64,000 nucleotides of DNA from Anagrus nilaparvatae (GCA_022575985.1 JAKSXM010000007.1:20896501-20960500); one strand, 5' to 3'; positions 37,126 through 49,111 are shown, numbered from the stretch's first letter. The notes: generated by a model not told the origin, from the sequence alone. Numbers and translations: made by a program.

Positions 37126-37670
37126 TGGGCGATTATTTCGCAACTTGGCCGGGGCCACCCCCCTCTGTCCAAAAATGGTGGCAACTTAAAAAGATTTTAT
37201 TTTTCTCAAATTGACTGGAAAAGGGTCTAGTTTTTTATTCTCATTGGCCTTTTCAACTCTGTAAATCTAATGTGCCCATTTTAGGCACTGAGTGGCGGCA
37301 GGTCGACATTTGAATAACAAAAAAATTGAAATAAAAGTAGATTAACGGTAGGTTTTTTGAAACTTTAATCTCTTAAAAGTTGTTATTTATTAAAACAAAG
37401 AAAATGAGACCTCTTGCGTGGTAATTGGTTAGAAAAAAATTTCAAAAAACTTACCGTTACTCTACTTTTATTTCAATTTTTCTGTTTTTAAAATGTCGAC
37501 CTGCCGCCGCTCAGTGCCTAAAATAGGCACAGTAGATTTACAGAGTTGAAAAGGCCAATGAGAATAAAAAACTAGACCCTTTTCCAGTCAATTTGAGAAA
37601 ACCAAAATATTTTAAAGTTGCCACCATTTTTGGACAGAGGAGGGTGGCTGGGTTGAGAAATAATCACCCA
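37126..37670. mobile_element. Foldback element, 545 bp with arms of about 235 bp
   Basis: TGGGCGATTATTTC at the left pairs with GAAATAATCACCCA at the right. Pairing continues through CACCC.CCTCTGTCCAAAAA, GACTGGAAAAGGGTCTAG, GCGGCAGGTCGACAT and AACGGTAGGTTTTTTGAA to about 37362; the right arm begins near 37438. Arms are over 90% identical by eye. Flanking TA on both sides could be a target duplication. The plus frame at 37027-37230 is not a gene. Confidence 0.8.
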
Positions 37671-37887
37671 TACATAAATATTTCGATACAAAAAAATAAG
37701 GCACTCAAATTGCCAAATAAATATGATATTATGTTTATGCAAAATTATAAATATAATACATATGAATAATACAAAAATTATGTTATTTACTAATTACTAT
37801 ATCGATAAATATTATAATATATAGTGCGTCAATATATTTAAAATTATAAATTCTTATACGTATAAAGTTAGTTATTTTTTCCGTTCG

Positions 37888-39102
37888 GCGCAATCTACGT
37901 AAGCGTTTGTATACGAATTCGCATGCAAATATTTGCATCGTGCCAACCTATGCAGAGAAAAAAAATAATTATAGTCCGCGATGAATGGCGCGAAAATTCA
38001 AATTTTAAATAAAACGAAAGGTAATAAACTTGTTAAATAGTTTAATTTTTAAAAAATTATTGTTTATAAAACCATTTTACTTTATTTTAAGTTTATTTTT
38101 AAATAAATTTTTTTAAAATTTAATAATTTTAACCATTTAGGTTTTTAGATTTATTTAAATTTTGAATTTTCGCGCTTTAATTATCGCACTAGAGGGAGCA
38201 GCAAAAGTATTATTAGGCTGAGTCTACGTAAGCGTTTGTATAGGCTGAGTCTACGTAAGCGTTTGTATACGAATTCGCATGCAAATATTTGCATCGTGCC
38301 AACCTATGCTTATTTTAATAATACTTTTGCTGCTCCCTCTAGTGCGATAATTAAAGCGCGAAAATTCAAAATTTAAATAAATCTAAAAACCTGAATGGTT
38401 AAAATTATTAAATTTTAAAAAAATTTATTTAAAAATAAACTTAAAATAAAGTAAAATAGTTTTATAAACAATAATTTTTTAAAAATTAAACTATTTAACA
38501 AGTTTATTACCTTTCGTTTTATTTAAAATTTGAATTTTCGCGCCATTCATCGCGGACTATAATTACTTTTTTTCTCTGCATAGGTTGGCACGATGCAAAT
38601 ATTTGCATGCGAATTCGTATACAAACGCTTACGTAGATTGCGCCATACGAATTCGCATGCAAATATTTGCATCGTGCCAACCTATGCTTATTTTAATAAT
38701 ACTTTTGCTGCTCCCTCTAGTGCGATAATTAAAGCACGAAAATTCAAAATTTAAATAAATCTAAAAACCTAAATGGTTAAAATTATTAAATTTTTAAAAA
38801 ATTTATTTAAAAATAAACTTAAAATAAAGTAAAATGATTTTATAAACAATAATTTTTTAAAAATTAAATTATTTAACAAGTTTATTACCTTTCGTTTTAT
38901 TTAAAATTTGAATTTTCGCGCCATTCATCGCGGACTATAATTATTTTTTTTCTCTGCATAGGTTGGCACGATGCAAATATTTGCATGCGAATTCGTATAC
39001 AAACGCTTACGTAGATTGCGCCTTAAAATAAGCATAGGTTGGCACGATGCAAATATTTGCATGCGAATTCGTATACAAACGCTTACGTAGACTCAGCCTT
39101 CC
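37888..39102. repeat. Array of inverted and direct 370 bp units with a double-octamer palindrome
   Basis: Three related units lie back to back: one at about 37888-38222, an inverted one at 38240-38645, and a near-identical direct copy of the second at 38646-39022, followed by an isolated terminus to 39102. Each end carries CTACGTAAGCGTTTGTATAC and GAATTCGCATGC, then the perfect palindrome ATGCAAATATTTGCAT, present six times (from about 37923, 38279, 38592, 38659, 38971, 39048). Units also hold GCGCGAAAATTCAAA and GATAATTAAAG blocks. No coding sense. Confidence 0.85.
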
Positions 39103-39195
39103 TATACGGCTCAAATCTGATATTTAATTTTTTGAAAATTTTTGTCACAAACAAATACAAAAAATACAAAATTTTTTTTCTCTTTGGATGTAGTA

Positions 39196-40688
39196 CACTG
39201 AAAAAAAATTCCGGTTGCGGCAACCGGAATTCCAGCTTTAAAAATAAATTTTTTTTTACGTCAAAGACTTAATATAAAACAATTCTATCTGTAAAAATAG
39301 ATGTTTTAAGAAGAATAAATTAAATTTTTTATACTTTTTAAAAGTTATTAATTAATTATTAATGTTAATAATATTTATTACGCATTATTTCTTTAAACGC
39401 ATTATTACTTTAATATTTGACTATTTTTATTTAAATCTGATTGTTAGCAAATATTGTATAGATAAATATCCTACTTAATCCACCTTAAGAACATCAGAAA
39501 TTTTGTAATTTAATTTATACCAGGGTCTTCTAAATTTCCATGGAATTTTTAATTTGAATAATTTTTTTCTGTATATAAGTTTAATATTTAATATTTAAGT
39601 CTTGAGCCACACTAAAATATATTATTTTAACACAAAAAATTGTTTAAAACCTTGTGATAGCCCAGAAATAAGTTAAACTAGCCTATTTCCTATTTCCCCT
39701 AAAAGACCTATTAAATAATACTGAACTTTTGAGTATTTTTAAGCAATTTTTTCTGAGACAAAAACAAATTTTGAGAAAATCAAATATTTCAAGAAACTGC
39801 ATGGTTTAGAAAAAGATACTCATTATAATAACTCTTAAATCCTGTATTTTTAATTGGAAAATTCGGGAGTTTCAGGGAAAATACGTCAGTTTAAATTAAC
39901 TAAAGATAATAACTAAAGGTCTGAATCAATTTTCAATGTTGAAAAAATATATTTTTTACTTTGGTTCAAGAGAGGTTCAAGTCTTAAATGTAATAAATTT
40001 AAATTAGTCAGGAAAAAAATAGTTATTTTGGCATCCTTAAAAGCTAATTTATATACGATTGATAATATTTTTGATGTAAAAAATGTAAAAAATAGAGTAA
40101 AAGTAGTAAAAACTAGTGGAAAATGTTTAATTATGATAGAATGGAAGATTATTACAATGACAACTTTATGGATCGAATGATTTTCCCAAGAATTGTATAT
40201 ACTTCTTTCGGAGTTTATTTTAGGTATTTTCAGCAATTTATTATTTTACTTATAATATCTCAGAAGTGTGTGCATAATAATTTGACTAATTATAATTTAT
40301 TAAAAGATTTTATTTTATTTTTATTTCAATATTAAATTAATTAATTGACTATGTAAAAACAAGAGTAAAAACTATTTTTGCTCAGACAAAATAAATGCTA
40401 TAATAATAATAATAATAATAGTGTCAATAGACTATTATATAATTTTTAAAATTTTTTAGTCAAATAATAGTTTAAATAAATAATGTGTAATAAACAATAT
40501 AAATTTAAACAACTTTTAAAAAGTAGGTATACAAAATTTAAATTATTTTTCTTGAAAAATCTATTTTTATGGATAAAATTGTTTTATATTAGGTCTTTTA
40601 CGTAAAAAAAAATCAATTTTTCAAAGCTGGAATTCCGGTTGCCGCAACTGGAAAATCCGGTTGCTACAACCGGAATTTTTTTTCAGTG
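39196..40688. mobile_element. 1.49 kb element with about 170 bp inverted termini and TA duplication
   Basis: Left end CACTGAAAAAAAATTCCGG and right end CCGGAATTTTTTTTCAGTG are exact reverse complements. The termini continue through CCGGTTGCGGCAACCGG, then TTTACGT.AAAGAC.TAATA and AAAACAATT, for roughly 170 bp; the right end has one extra CCGGTTGC.CAACCGG unit. TA flanks both ends (39194-39195, 40689-40690). A related undisrupted site near 55035 shows one TA, supporting a genuine insertion. No transposase was found inside, so it is non-autonomous; TA duplication suggests mariner-like or another TA-targeting family. Confidence 0.85.
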
Positions 40689-40848
40689 TACGTAATGCAT
40701 TTCTATGTGAGTACTAGTTTTAGGAACCTCGTTCATATAGTAAATAAAAAAAATTTTTAAATTAAAAAAAAAAAAATAAACTGCATTTTTTTTTTCTTTT
40801 TTTTTTTTTTGTGAATATCTCATTTAATTCTATAAAAGTACCCGACGA

Positions 40849-40993
40849 ATTTTCGAAATATCTCTTATGATCTCCGCTGATCTTTTTAGATCTCCGGAGA
40901 TCACTTTTGATTTCTGGAGATCTCCGGAGATCTCCATAAATCACAAGTGATCCAAATTTCAGGTGATTTCTTTAGTTCTCTGGAGACCTCCGG
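40849..40993. repeat. GATCTCCGGA-type palindromic repeat, outer copy
   Basis: This block, from CGACGAATTTTCGAAATATC through clusters of GGAGATCTCCGGAGATC to GAGACCTCCGG, is a direct copy of 42261-42411. It ends exactly where the large palindrome begins. Minus-strand frames rich in GDLRRS and EISGD arise from the repeat and are not genes. Confidence 0.8.
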
Positions 40994-42260
40994 AAAAATT
41001 GAAATTTGATCAATAAAAATAATTTTTTTCTTAAATAAATGAATTTCCAGGAAAAAATTAATCGATTTAAAAAAAACAATTATTATTTTATGATGAAAAT
41101 CAAGCGAGTAATGCATGTTTAAAGTTTAGAAACAGGCTTTTTTCAATAAAATTTCAATCTTTTTTAAGGCGAATTTGAGCAAAATCTTAAATTGTCGATA
41201 ACTTGGCTAAATTTCATCGTAAAAAGATAAGTTTTTTTTTCTTCTGGAGTGGTTTTTCCCTGGCAATCAGATTTTTTTCTCTATTTTTAAAAATTTTATT
41301 TACCTAAAAAGTTTTTTTTAAAATTTGGGGTAGCTCAGATACGAAAAACACGGTTTTTGACATAAAAGTGAAAAAATCTTTTTGGCACCTATCGCCGATT
41401 TCTTGTTCATGATTTTTTTCGGTTTTCTGAAGGTTCAAACTAACAACTGAAAACACGGGTCATATCGATGTGCCCTCAAAAAAAAAAAATTGCGATTTCA
41501 GGCTCAAATTAAGTAGCACTTTTAAAGTAATTGCTCATTTTCTTTGTATTATGTGTAGCGTTTTTCTGCAAATGAGGATATACTAATTTCAGATCACAGT
41601 TCCTGTTTTTATATGCGTATTTTGTTTGGAAAAATTTTTAAGTATTTATATCTCTCTTAAGAGAATTGGCTAATATATTTACAGCTAGTTTCAGTAGTTT
41701 TTAAACATGCAAAGTCTTGGACTTACGTATAGAGTCTCAATTTTAGGGGTATAAAAAAGAGGTTGAAATTAAGGCAACTTAGGTAATTAAGTTAAAGCAT
41801 GATTATAGTTAAAACTCATAAAGCATCTACATCACAGTATACATACTGTGTCTACATCCGCTTCGAGATTTCGAGTAAAACCATACTTTCAGATATTAGT
41901 ACTTTTATAGAAATAAATTAGGATACCGGTACCGGTACCGGTACTACTTTCAAAAAGAAAAAAATATTGATATTATTTTTATTTCTTTACGTAAAAAACT
42001 TTGAGGAAAAAAAATTTTCAAAAAATTAAGTTTCAGATCCAAAAAATTGACTATAAAGGAAATAGGTATTAGAAATATCTAAAACTAGCACTCCCACAGA
42101 AAAAATGAGGTACTGCTTTCAAAAAAGGAAAAAATTATTGCTGTTTTTTTTATTTTTTATTTTTTTACGCAAAAAGTTTTGAGAAAAAAATTTTATAAAA
42201 TTAAGCCTATCTGATTTGAGATATAGAGTAAAAACCATATTTTCATATTTAGTATCCCGA

Positions 42261-42500
42261 CGAATTTTCGAAATATCTCTTATGATCTCCGCTGATCTTT
42301 TTAGATCTCCGGAGATCACTTTTGATTTCTGGAGATCTCCGGAGATCTCCATAAATCACAAGTGATCGCAAATTTCAGGTGATTTCTTTAGTTCTCTGGA
42401 GACCTCCGGAGATCTCCGGAGATCTCCGGAAATCACTTTTGATCTCTGGAGATTACTGGAGATTAAAATAGATCTAAAGTAATCTCCAGAGATCACTGAG
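42261..42500. repeat. GATCTCCGGA palindromic cluster, left arm
   Basis: Runs of GGAGATCTCCGGAGATCTCC interspersed with AATCACTTTTGAT and AATAGATCT. Each decamer is itself self-complementary. The mirror copy is at 46385-46624 in the right arm. Confidence 0.85.
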
Positions 42501-43032
42501 GTAAAAAAAAAGTTAGAAAAATTTAGAAAAAATATTTATAATCATTAAGCAAAGTTGTAAAACGATAAACTTGATTGTTTTACCTTATTTTTTGGCTTTA
42601 TTTAAATTTAAAAAATGCGAAAAAAATGCTACTATTAGTTATTTTACTAAAACATCAAAAATCAAAAAGTACAGCAATAACTTTACTAATTTTTATAATG
42701 AAAATAATTATTGGAATCGTCTCAATAAGAAATACAATTAGGTAAATGAGTAAAAAAAATTAGTTATTTGATCATTAATAATTTTAATAAATATTTATAA
42801 TTTTAATTACAATATATTAGTCAACATATTTTAAATTAGTCAACAATTTCTATAAACAAATAATTATAATTCATTTTTTTAACAACAATAATTATTACCA
42901 TGATAGGTACTTTGTAATCTATTTATAAAATAAAAAAATAAATAATTGTTTACTAATCTGGCTAAATCTTAAATTATAAGAACTGGTACTCACAAGGGGA
43001 GACCGGAACATTTGGGTGGTTAAATTACAATC

Positions 43033-43983
43033 TACACGTAAAAAAAATATAAGACAAACTAAACGTATTACGTTACTGAAATATGATTAGTATTGTAAGT
43101 TTGTTGAATGGAAAGATTAAACGTTGAATTGTCAAATAAAAACATTAGACCAACAAATACTTTGTTGATTCAAGCAAAATTAAAATCGTTAAGTTAACCA
43201 CTTAAATCTTTGTTGAATCAACATAGTGTTAGATAAACCAACAACCTACAACATTAATATGATTAATTTTTATAGTTAGGTCAATGCTTTTTCTTTTATA
43301 TTAAAATATTTATTCATTCTTTCTCTTTCTATCCTTTTATGTATTTAACACCGCGGCCGGCGACAAGTCGAAACCTGTTCTTCAGCAGCGCGCTTTTGTT
43401 TATATTATTATTCATTATTATTATAATAAAGAAATGGAATTTCCTAAAAATTATTTATGATAGTTTTAACTATTATTTTTAAATAATATGCATTTCGCTG
43501 GGTATGCATAATTTACTCTGCATATAATTTCGAAAATTATTATCTGTAACATATAGTACTTAAAATTTTTTTATTAAATACAACTGTCCTGTTAGCAGAA
43601 TGGATAATCACGCAGTCTCGGAAGCCGGCGGACTCAGTTCGATCCCAGTAGCAGTCAAAATTTTTCTTCGGTTTTTTTTAACAGATTTTAAATTAATAAA
43701 TATATAAGTATACATAAATAAATATAAAAAAAATAATTAACAAAAAAAAAAAATTATTAATAAAAAAAAATACCCTAAATAAATATAAAAAAAATAATTA
43801 TCAAAAATAAATAATCAATAGAAAAAAAAAAAAAAAAAAAAAATAATAAAAAAATAATTTTTTTTAAACAAAATTTTCACTCTGTTTGAATCAACTAAGT
43901 AACTATGACAATTCAACAAATACTTTGTTGGCATATTTCAACAAAGTTATTTGTCAATACAACTTAGAATTTTTTTCCGTGTA
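43033..43983. mobile_element. Embedded element with tRNA-like promoter boxes, left-arm copy
   Basis: It starts TACACGTAAAAAAA and ends TTTTTTTCCGTGTA, short imperfect inverted termini. The interior has repeated TTTGTTGATTCAA-type motifs, a GC-rich CCGCGGCCGGCGACAAG stretch, A-rich tracts and the pol III-like boxes at 43592-43646. The same sequence occurs inverted at 44902-45852. The mixture suggests a composite non-autonomous element with a tRNA-derived piece. Confidence 0.5.
43587..43655 (+). ncRNA. tRNA-like sequence with A and B boxes (possible SINE head)
   Basis: TAGCAGAATGG at 43592 fits the pol III A-box consensus and GTTCGATCC at 43637 fits the B box, 45 bp apart as in tRNA genes. The anticodon arm would have an 11-base loop and the acceptor ends do not pair properly, so it is not a working tRNA gene; a tRNA-derived SINE head is more likely. 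The mirror copy lies on the minus strand at 45230-45298. Confidence 0.45.
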
Positions 43984-44901
43984 TTGTTATGGATGACTTT
44001 AATATGTTGAAAAAACACCCAAGATATCCTCCGTTTATTCCAACGCGCCTTCTGGGCTTAGAAACGCAGGGCTCAATGTTATAAAATAGGATTTTTAGAC
44101 AATTTTCAAAATGATGCGATAAGCTCGAAAATTAACCAAAATACTTTCGGTTGGTCTCATTTTTTCCGTATAAGTATCATCTTTTAACTCCCGTTATTCG
44201 CAATGCTCCATCACCTATTCTCACAGCGTTTTAGTCAATAAACCAAATGCCCATTTTTGGACCAAAATTACCAATTTTTAAATTGCTGCAAAAATTGCAA
44301 TTTTCAATAAAAATAGGTCTTGTAGATCTCAAAAATTTTGTATTAGCTCTAAGTTTTAAAAAATGTTTTACTCGCTTCTTTTTGATTACTCATTTAGCAG
44401 ATATGATAATTTAAAGACAGAGTCTCAATTTAAGGTTTTTAAAAAAAAATCATATATTTTATCACTAACTTTGTGGAGTCATATCTCAGAAACATCTAAA
44501 GCTAAAAGAACGAGTAAAAAAATTTTGGAAGCATGAAACTTGTACAAAACTTTTGACACCTACAAGACCTATTTTTATTGAAAATTGCAATTTTTGCAGC
44601 AATTTAAAAATTGGTAATTTTGGTCCAAAAATGGGCATTTGGTTTATTGACTAAAACGCTGTGAGAATAGGTGATGGAGCATTGCGAATAACGGGAGTTA
44701 AAAGATGATACTTATACGGAAAAAATGAGACCAACCGAAAGTATTTTGGTTAATTTTCGAGCTTATCGCATCATTTTGAAAATTGTCTAAAAATCCTATT
44801 TTATAACATTGAGCCCTGCGTTTCTAAGCCCAGAAGGCGCGTTGGAATAAACGGAGGATATCTTGGGTGTTTTTTCAACATATTAAAGTCATCCATAACA
44901 A

Positions 44902-45852
44902 TACACGGAAAAAAATTCTAAGTTGTATTGACAAATAACTTTGTTGAAATATGCCAACAAAGTATTTGTTGAATTGTCATAGTTACTTAGTTGATTCAAA
45001 CAGAGTGAAAATTTTGTTTAAAAAAAATTATTTTTTTATTATTTTTTTTTTTTTTTTTTTTTTCTATTGATTATTTATTTTTGATAATTATTTTTTTTAT
45101 ATTTATTTAGGGTATTTTTTTTTATTAATAATTTTTTTTTTTTGTTAATTATTTTTTTTATATTTATTTATGTATACTTATATATTTATTAATTTAAAAT
45201 CTGTTAAAAAAAACCGAAGAAAAATTTTGACTGCTACTGGGATCGAACTGAGTCCGCCGGCTTCCGAGACTGCGTGATTATCCATTCTGCTAACAGGACA
45301 GTTGTATTTAATAAAAAAATTTTAAGTACTATATGTTACAGATAATAATTTTCGAAATTATATGCAGAGTAAATTATGCATACCCAGCGAAATGCATATT
45401 ATTTAAAAATAATAGTTAAAACTATCATAAATAATTTTTAGGAAATTCCATTTCTTTATTATAATAATAATGAATAATAATATAAACAAAAGCGCGCTGC
45501 TGAAGAACAGGTTTCGACTTGTCGCCGGCCGCGGTGTTAAATACATAAAAGGATAGAAAGAGAAAGAATGAATAAATATTTTAATATAAAAGAAAAAGCA
45601 TTGACCTAACTATAAAAATTAATCATATTAATGTTGTAGGTTGTTGGTTTATCTAACACTATGTTGATTCAACAAAGATTTAAGTGGTTAACTTAACGAT
45701 TTTAATTTTGCTTGAATCAACAAAGTATTTGTTGGTCTAATGTTTTTATTTGACAATTCAACGTTTAATCTTTCCATTCAACAAACTTACAATACTAATC
45801 ATATTTCAGTAACGTAATACGTTTAGTTTGTCTTATATTTTTTTTACGTGTA
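44902..45852. mobile_element. Embedded element, right-arm (inverted) copy
   Basis: Exact mirror of 43033-43983 as part of the palindrome, including the tRNA-like boxes on the minus strand at 45230-45298. Confidence 0.5.
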
Positions 45853-46384
45853 GATTGTAATTTAACCACCCAAATGTTCCGGTCTCCCCTTGTGAGTACC
45901 AGTTCTTATAATTTAAGATTTAGCCAGATTAGTAAACAATTATTTATTTTTTTATTTTATAAATAGATTACAAAGTACCTATCATGGTAATAATTATTGT
46001 TGTTAAAAAAATGAATTATAATTATTTGTTTATAGAAATTGTTGACTAATTTAAAATATGTTGACTAATATATTGTAATTAAAATTATAAATATTTATTA
46101 AAATTATTAATGATCAAATAACTAATTTTTTTTACTCATTTACCTAATTGTATTTCTTATTGAGACGATTCCAATAATTATTTTCATTATAAAAATTAGT
46201 AAAGTTATTGCTGTACTTTTTGATTTTTGATGTTTTAGTAAAATAACTAATAGTAGCATTTTTTTCGCATTTTTTAAATTTAAATAAAGCCAAAAAATAA
46301 GGTAAAACAATCAAGTTTATCGTTTTACAACTTTGCTTAATGATTATAAATATTTTTTCTAAATTTTTCTAACTTTTTTTTTAC

Positions 46385-46624
46385 CTCAGTGATCTCTGGA
46401 GATTACTTTAGATCTATTTTAATCTCCAGTAATCTCCAGAGATCAAAAGTGATTTCCGGAGATCTCCGGAGATCTCCGGAGGTCTCCAGAGAACTAAAGA
46501 AATCACCTGAAATTTGCGATCACTTGTGATTTATGGAGATCTCCGGAGATCTCCAGAAATCAAAAGTGATCTCCGGAGATCTAAAAAGATCAGCGGAGAT
46601 CATAAGAGATATTTCGAAAATTCG
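46385..46624. repeat. GATCTCCGGA palindromic cluster, right arm
   Basis: Mirror copy of 42261-42500 with the same spacing of GGAGATCTCC units. Confidence 0.85.
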
Positions 46625-47953
46625 TCGGGATACTAAATATGAAAATATGGTTTTTACTCTATATCTCAAATCAGATAGGCTTAATTTTATAAAATTTTTT
46701 TCTCAAAACTTTTTGCGTAAAAAAATAAAAAATAAAAAAAACAGCAATAATTTTTTCCTTTTTTGAAAGCAGTACCTCATTTTTTCTGTGGGAGTGCTAG
46801 TTTTAGATATTTCTAATACCTATTTCCTTTATAGTCAATTTTTTGGATCTGAAACTTAATTTTTTGAAAATTTTTTTTCCTCAAAGTTTTTTACGTAAAG
46901 AAATAAAAATAATATCAATATTTTTTTCTTTTTGAAAGTAGTACCGGTACCGGTACCGGTATCCTAATTTATTTCTATAAAAGTACTAATATCTGAAAGT
47001 ATGGTTTTACTCGAAATCTCGAAGCGGATGTAGACACAGTATGTATACTGTGATGTAGATGCTTTATGAGTTTTAACTATAATCATGCTTTAACTTAATT
47101 ACCTAAGTTGCCTTAATTTCAACCTCTTTTTTATACCCCTAAAATTGAGACTCTATACGTAAGTCCAAGACTTTGCATGTTTAAAAACTACTGAAACTAG
47201 CTGTAAATATATTAGCCAATTCTCTTAAGAGAGATATAAATACTTAAAAATTTTTCCAAACAAAATACGCATAAAAAAACAGGAACTGTGATCTGAAATT
47301 AGTATATCCTCATTTGCAGAAAAACGCTACACATAATACAAAGAAAATGAGCAATTACTTTAAAAGTGCTACTTAATTTGAGCCTGAAATCGCAATTTTT
47401 TTTTTTTGAGGGCACATCGATATGACCCGTGTTTTCAGTTGTTAGTTTGAACCTTCAGAAAACCGAAAAAAATCATGAACAAGAAATCGGCGATAGGTGC
47501 CAAAAAGATTTTTTCACTTTTATGTCAAAAACCGTGTTTTTCGTATCTGAGCTACCCCAAATTTAAAAAAAAAACTTTTTAGGTAAATAAAATTTTTAAA
47601 AATAGAGAAAAAAATCTGATTGCCAGGGAAAAACCACTCCAGAAGAAAAAAAAACTTATCTTTTTACGATGAAATTTAGCCAAGTTATCGACAATTTAAG
47701 ATTTTGCTCAAATTCGCCTTAAAAAAGATTGAAATTTTATTGAAAAAAGCCTGTTTCTAAACTTTAAACATGCATTACTCGCTTGATTTTCATCATAAAA
47801 TAATAATTGTTTTTTTTAAATCGATTAATTTTTTCCTGGAAATTCATTTATTTAAGAAAAAAATTATTTTTATTGATCAAATTTCAATTTTTAGGTCAAA
47901 AGCTTTTGAAAACTGTAAGTAGCAAAATTTACTTAACACAGTTTTTGACCTAA

Positions 47954-48490
47954 AAATTGAAATTTGGTCAATAAAAATGATTTTTTTTTAAAGAAATGAA
48001 TTTCTAGGGAAAAATTAATCGATTTTTAAAAAAAAAATTTTATTTTCTGATGGAAATCAAGCGAGTAATGCATGTTTAAAGTTCAGAAACAGGCTTTTTT
48101 CAATAAAATTTCTATCTTTTTTAAGACGAATTTGAGCAAAATCTTAAATTGACCATAACTTGGCTAAATTTCATCGAAAAAAGAAAAGTTTTTTTTCTTC
48201 TGGAGAGGTTTTTCCTTGGAAATCAGAATTTTTCTCTATTTTTAAAAATTTTATTTACCTAAAAAGTTATTTTAAAAATTTGGGTTAGCTCAGATACGAA
48301 AAACACGGTTTTTGACATAAAAGTGAAAAAATCTTTTTGGCACCTATCGCCGATTTCTTGTTCATGATTTTTTTCGGTTTTCTGAAGGTTCAAACTAACT
48401 GAAAACACGGGTCATATCGATGTGCCCTCAAAAAAAAAATTACGATTTCAGGGTCAAATTAAGTAGCACTTTTAAAATAATTGCTCATAT
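47954..48490. repeat. Diverged third copy of the palindrome-end repeat
   Basis: After a 61 bp spacer beyond the right arm, the sequence resumes with AAAATTGAAATTTGGTCAAT and follows the left-arm start (41000-41550) in direct orientation, with scattered changes (for example TTAAGACGAATTTG against TTAAGGCGAATTTG, and a missing AACA near 48400). With the end of the right arm it forms a small hairpin like the one at 13968-14043. Confidence 0.8.
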
Positions 48491-49110
48491 ACTTATGTGT
48501 AGTGTATATAAAAAAAACGCAATTTTACCAAATTTCAAATTCAAGTGAGTTTTTCAAAGGTCATTGTGAATTTTAATTTTGAACCAGTTTGAAACTGTTA
48601 GAATTTTTGCCACTGATTGTAAATAACTGTGTACACTCTAAAAATGAAACCACCAAATTTCCTTCAAAAATTCTCCAATATGCACATGTGGCGCTTTACA
48701 AAACACAAAATACGACATCAGCGCTTTAAAAAGTGATAAAATTTAATTTGGTATTTTATAAACCTCCATTTTGCTTATCCGTGGTTTTAAAATACCACCT
48801 GAAATTTTCAGAACCACCGTTCATACATTATGGTGCTTTATAAAATACAAAATTAAGTTTTAGCACTTTTTAATATCAATTTATCAATTTCGGATTATTA
48901 TGAAACTCCGAAATACTTAACGGTGATTTAAAAAGTAAAAAACGAATAAATTGAGAATTTTCTATAGAAAATATACATAAGACAAAATTATTGTTGTATT
49001 AATTCGGAGTGCAACATGTTTATTTGAAATAATTTTTTATGAACGTACTTTTGCAATCATATTATTATATAAAATTATTTTAAAAAATGTTTAAGCATAA
49101 ATTATTATTC
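48491..49110. other. Non-coding DNA with decayed short repeats
   Basis: Contains several degenerate copies of a motif like GGTGCTTTATAAAATAC (48690, 48755, 48830). No gene or clear element boundary. Confidence 0.45.
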
Positions 49111-49111
49111 G

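Larger units (their letters stand above)
40994..47892. repeat. 6.9 kb near-perfect palindrome
   Basis: Left arm 40994-44325 and right arm 44560-47892 are reverse complements around a 234 bp loop (44326-44559). Coordinates of paired bases sum to 88885 at every inner point checked (43621/45264, 42119/46766, 41881/47004); further out the sum becomes 88886 because of one base-length difference in an A/T run near 41325. One substitution was seen near 41615 (ATATAAAA against ATAAAAAA). No gene is encoded; matching frames at 42119-42352 and 46533-46766 are repeat-derived. It could be a recent inverted duplication or an assembly artefact. Confidence 0.93.

Noticed and set aside
42119..42352. Minus-strand frame of 77 codons, identical to a plus-strand frame at 46533-46766
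   Set aside because: The identity follows from the palindrome, and the start of the peptide is a translation of the GATCTCCGGA repeat, so it is not evidence of a gene pair.
43587..43655. A genuine tRNA gene
   Set aside because: The acceptor ends do not pair and the anticodon loop would be 11 bases, so only a tRNA-like remnant is claimed.
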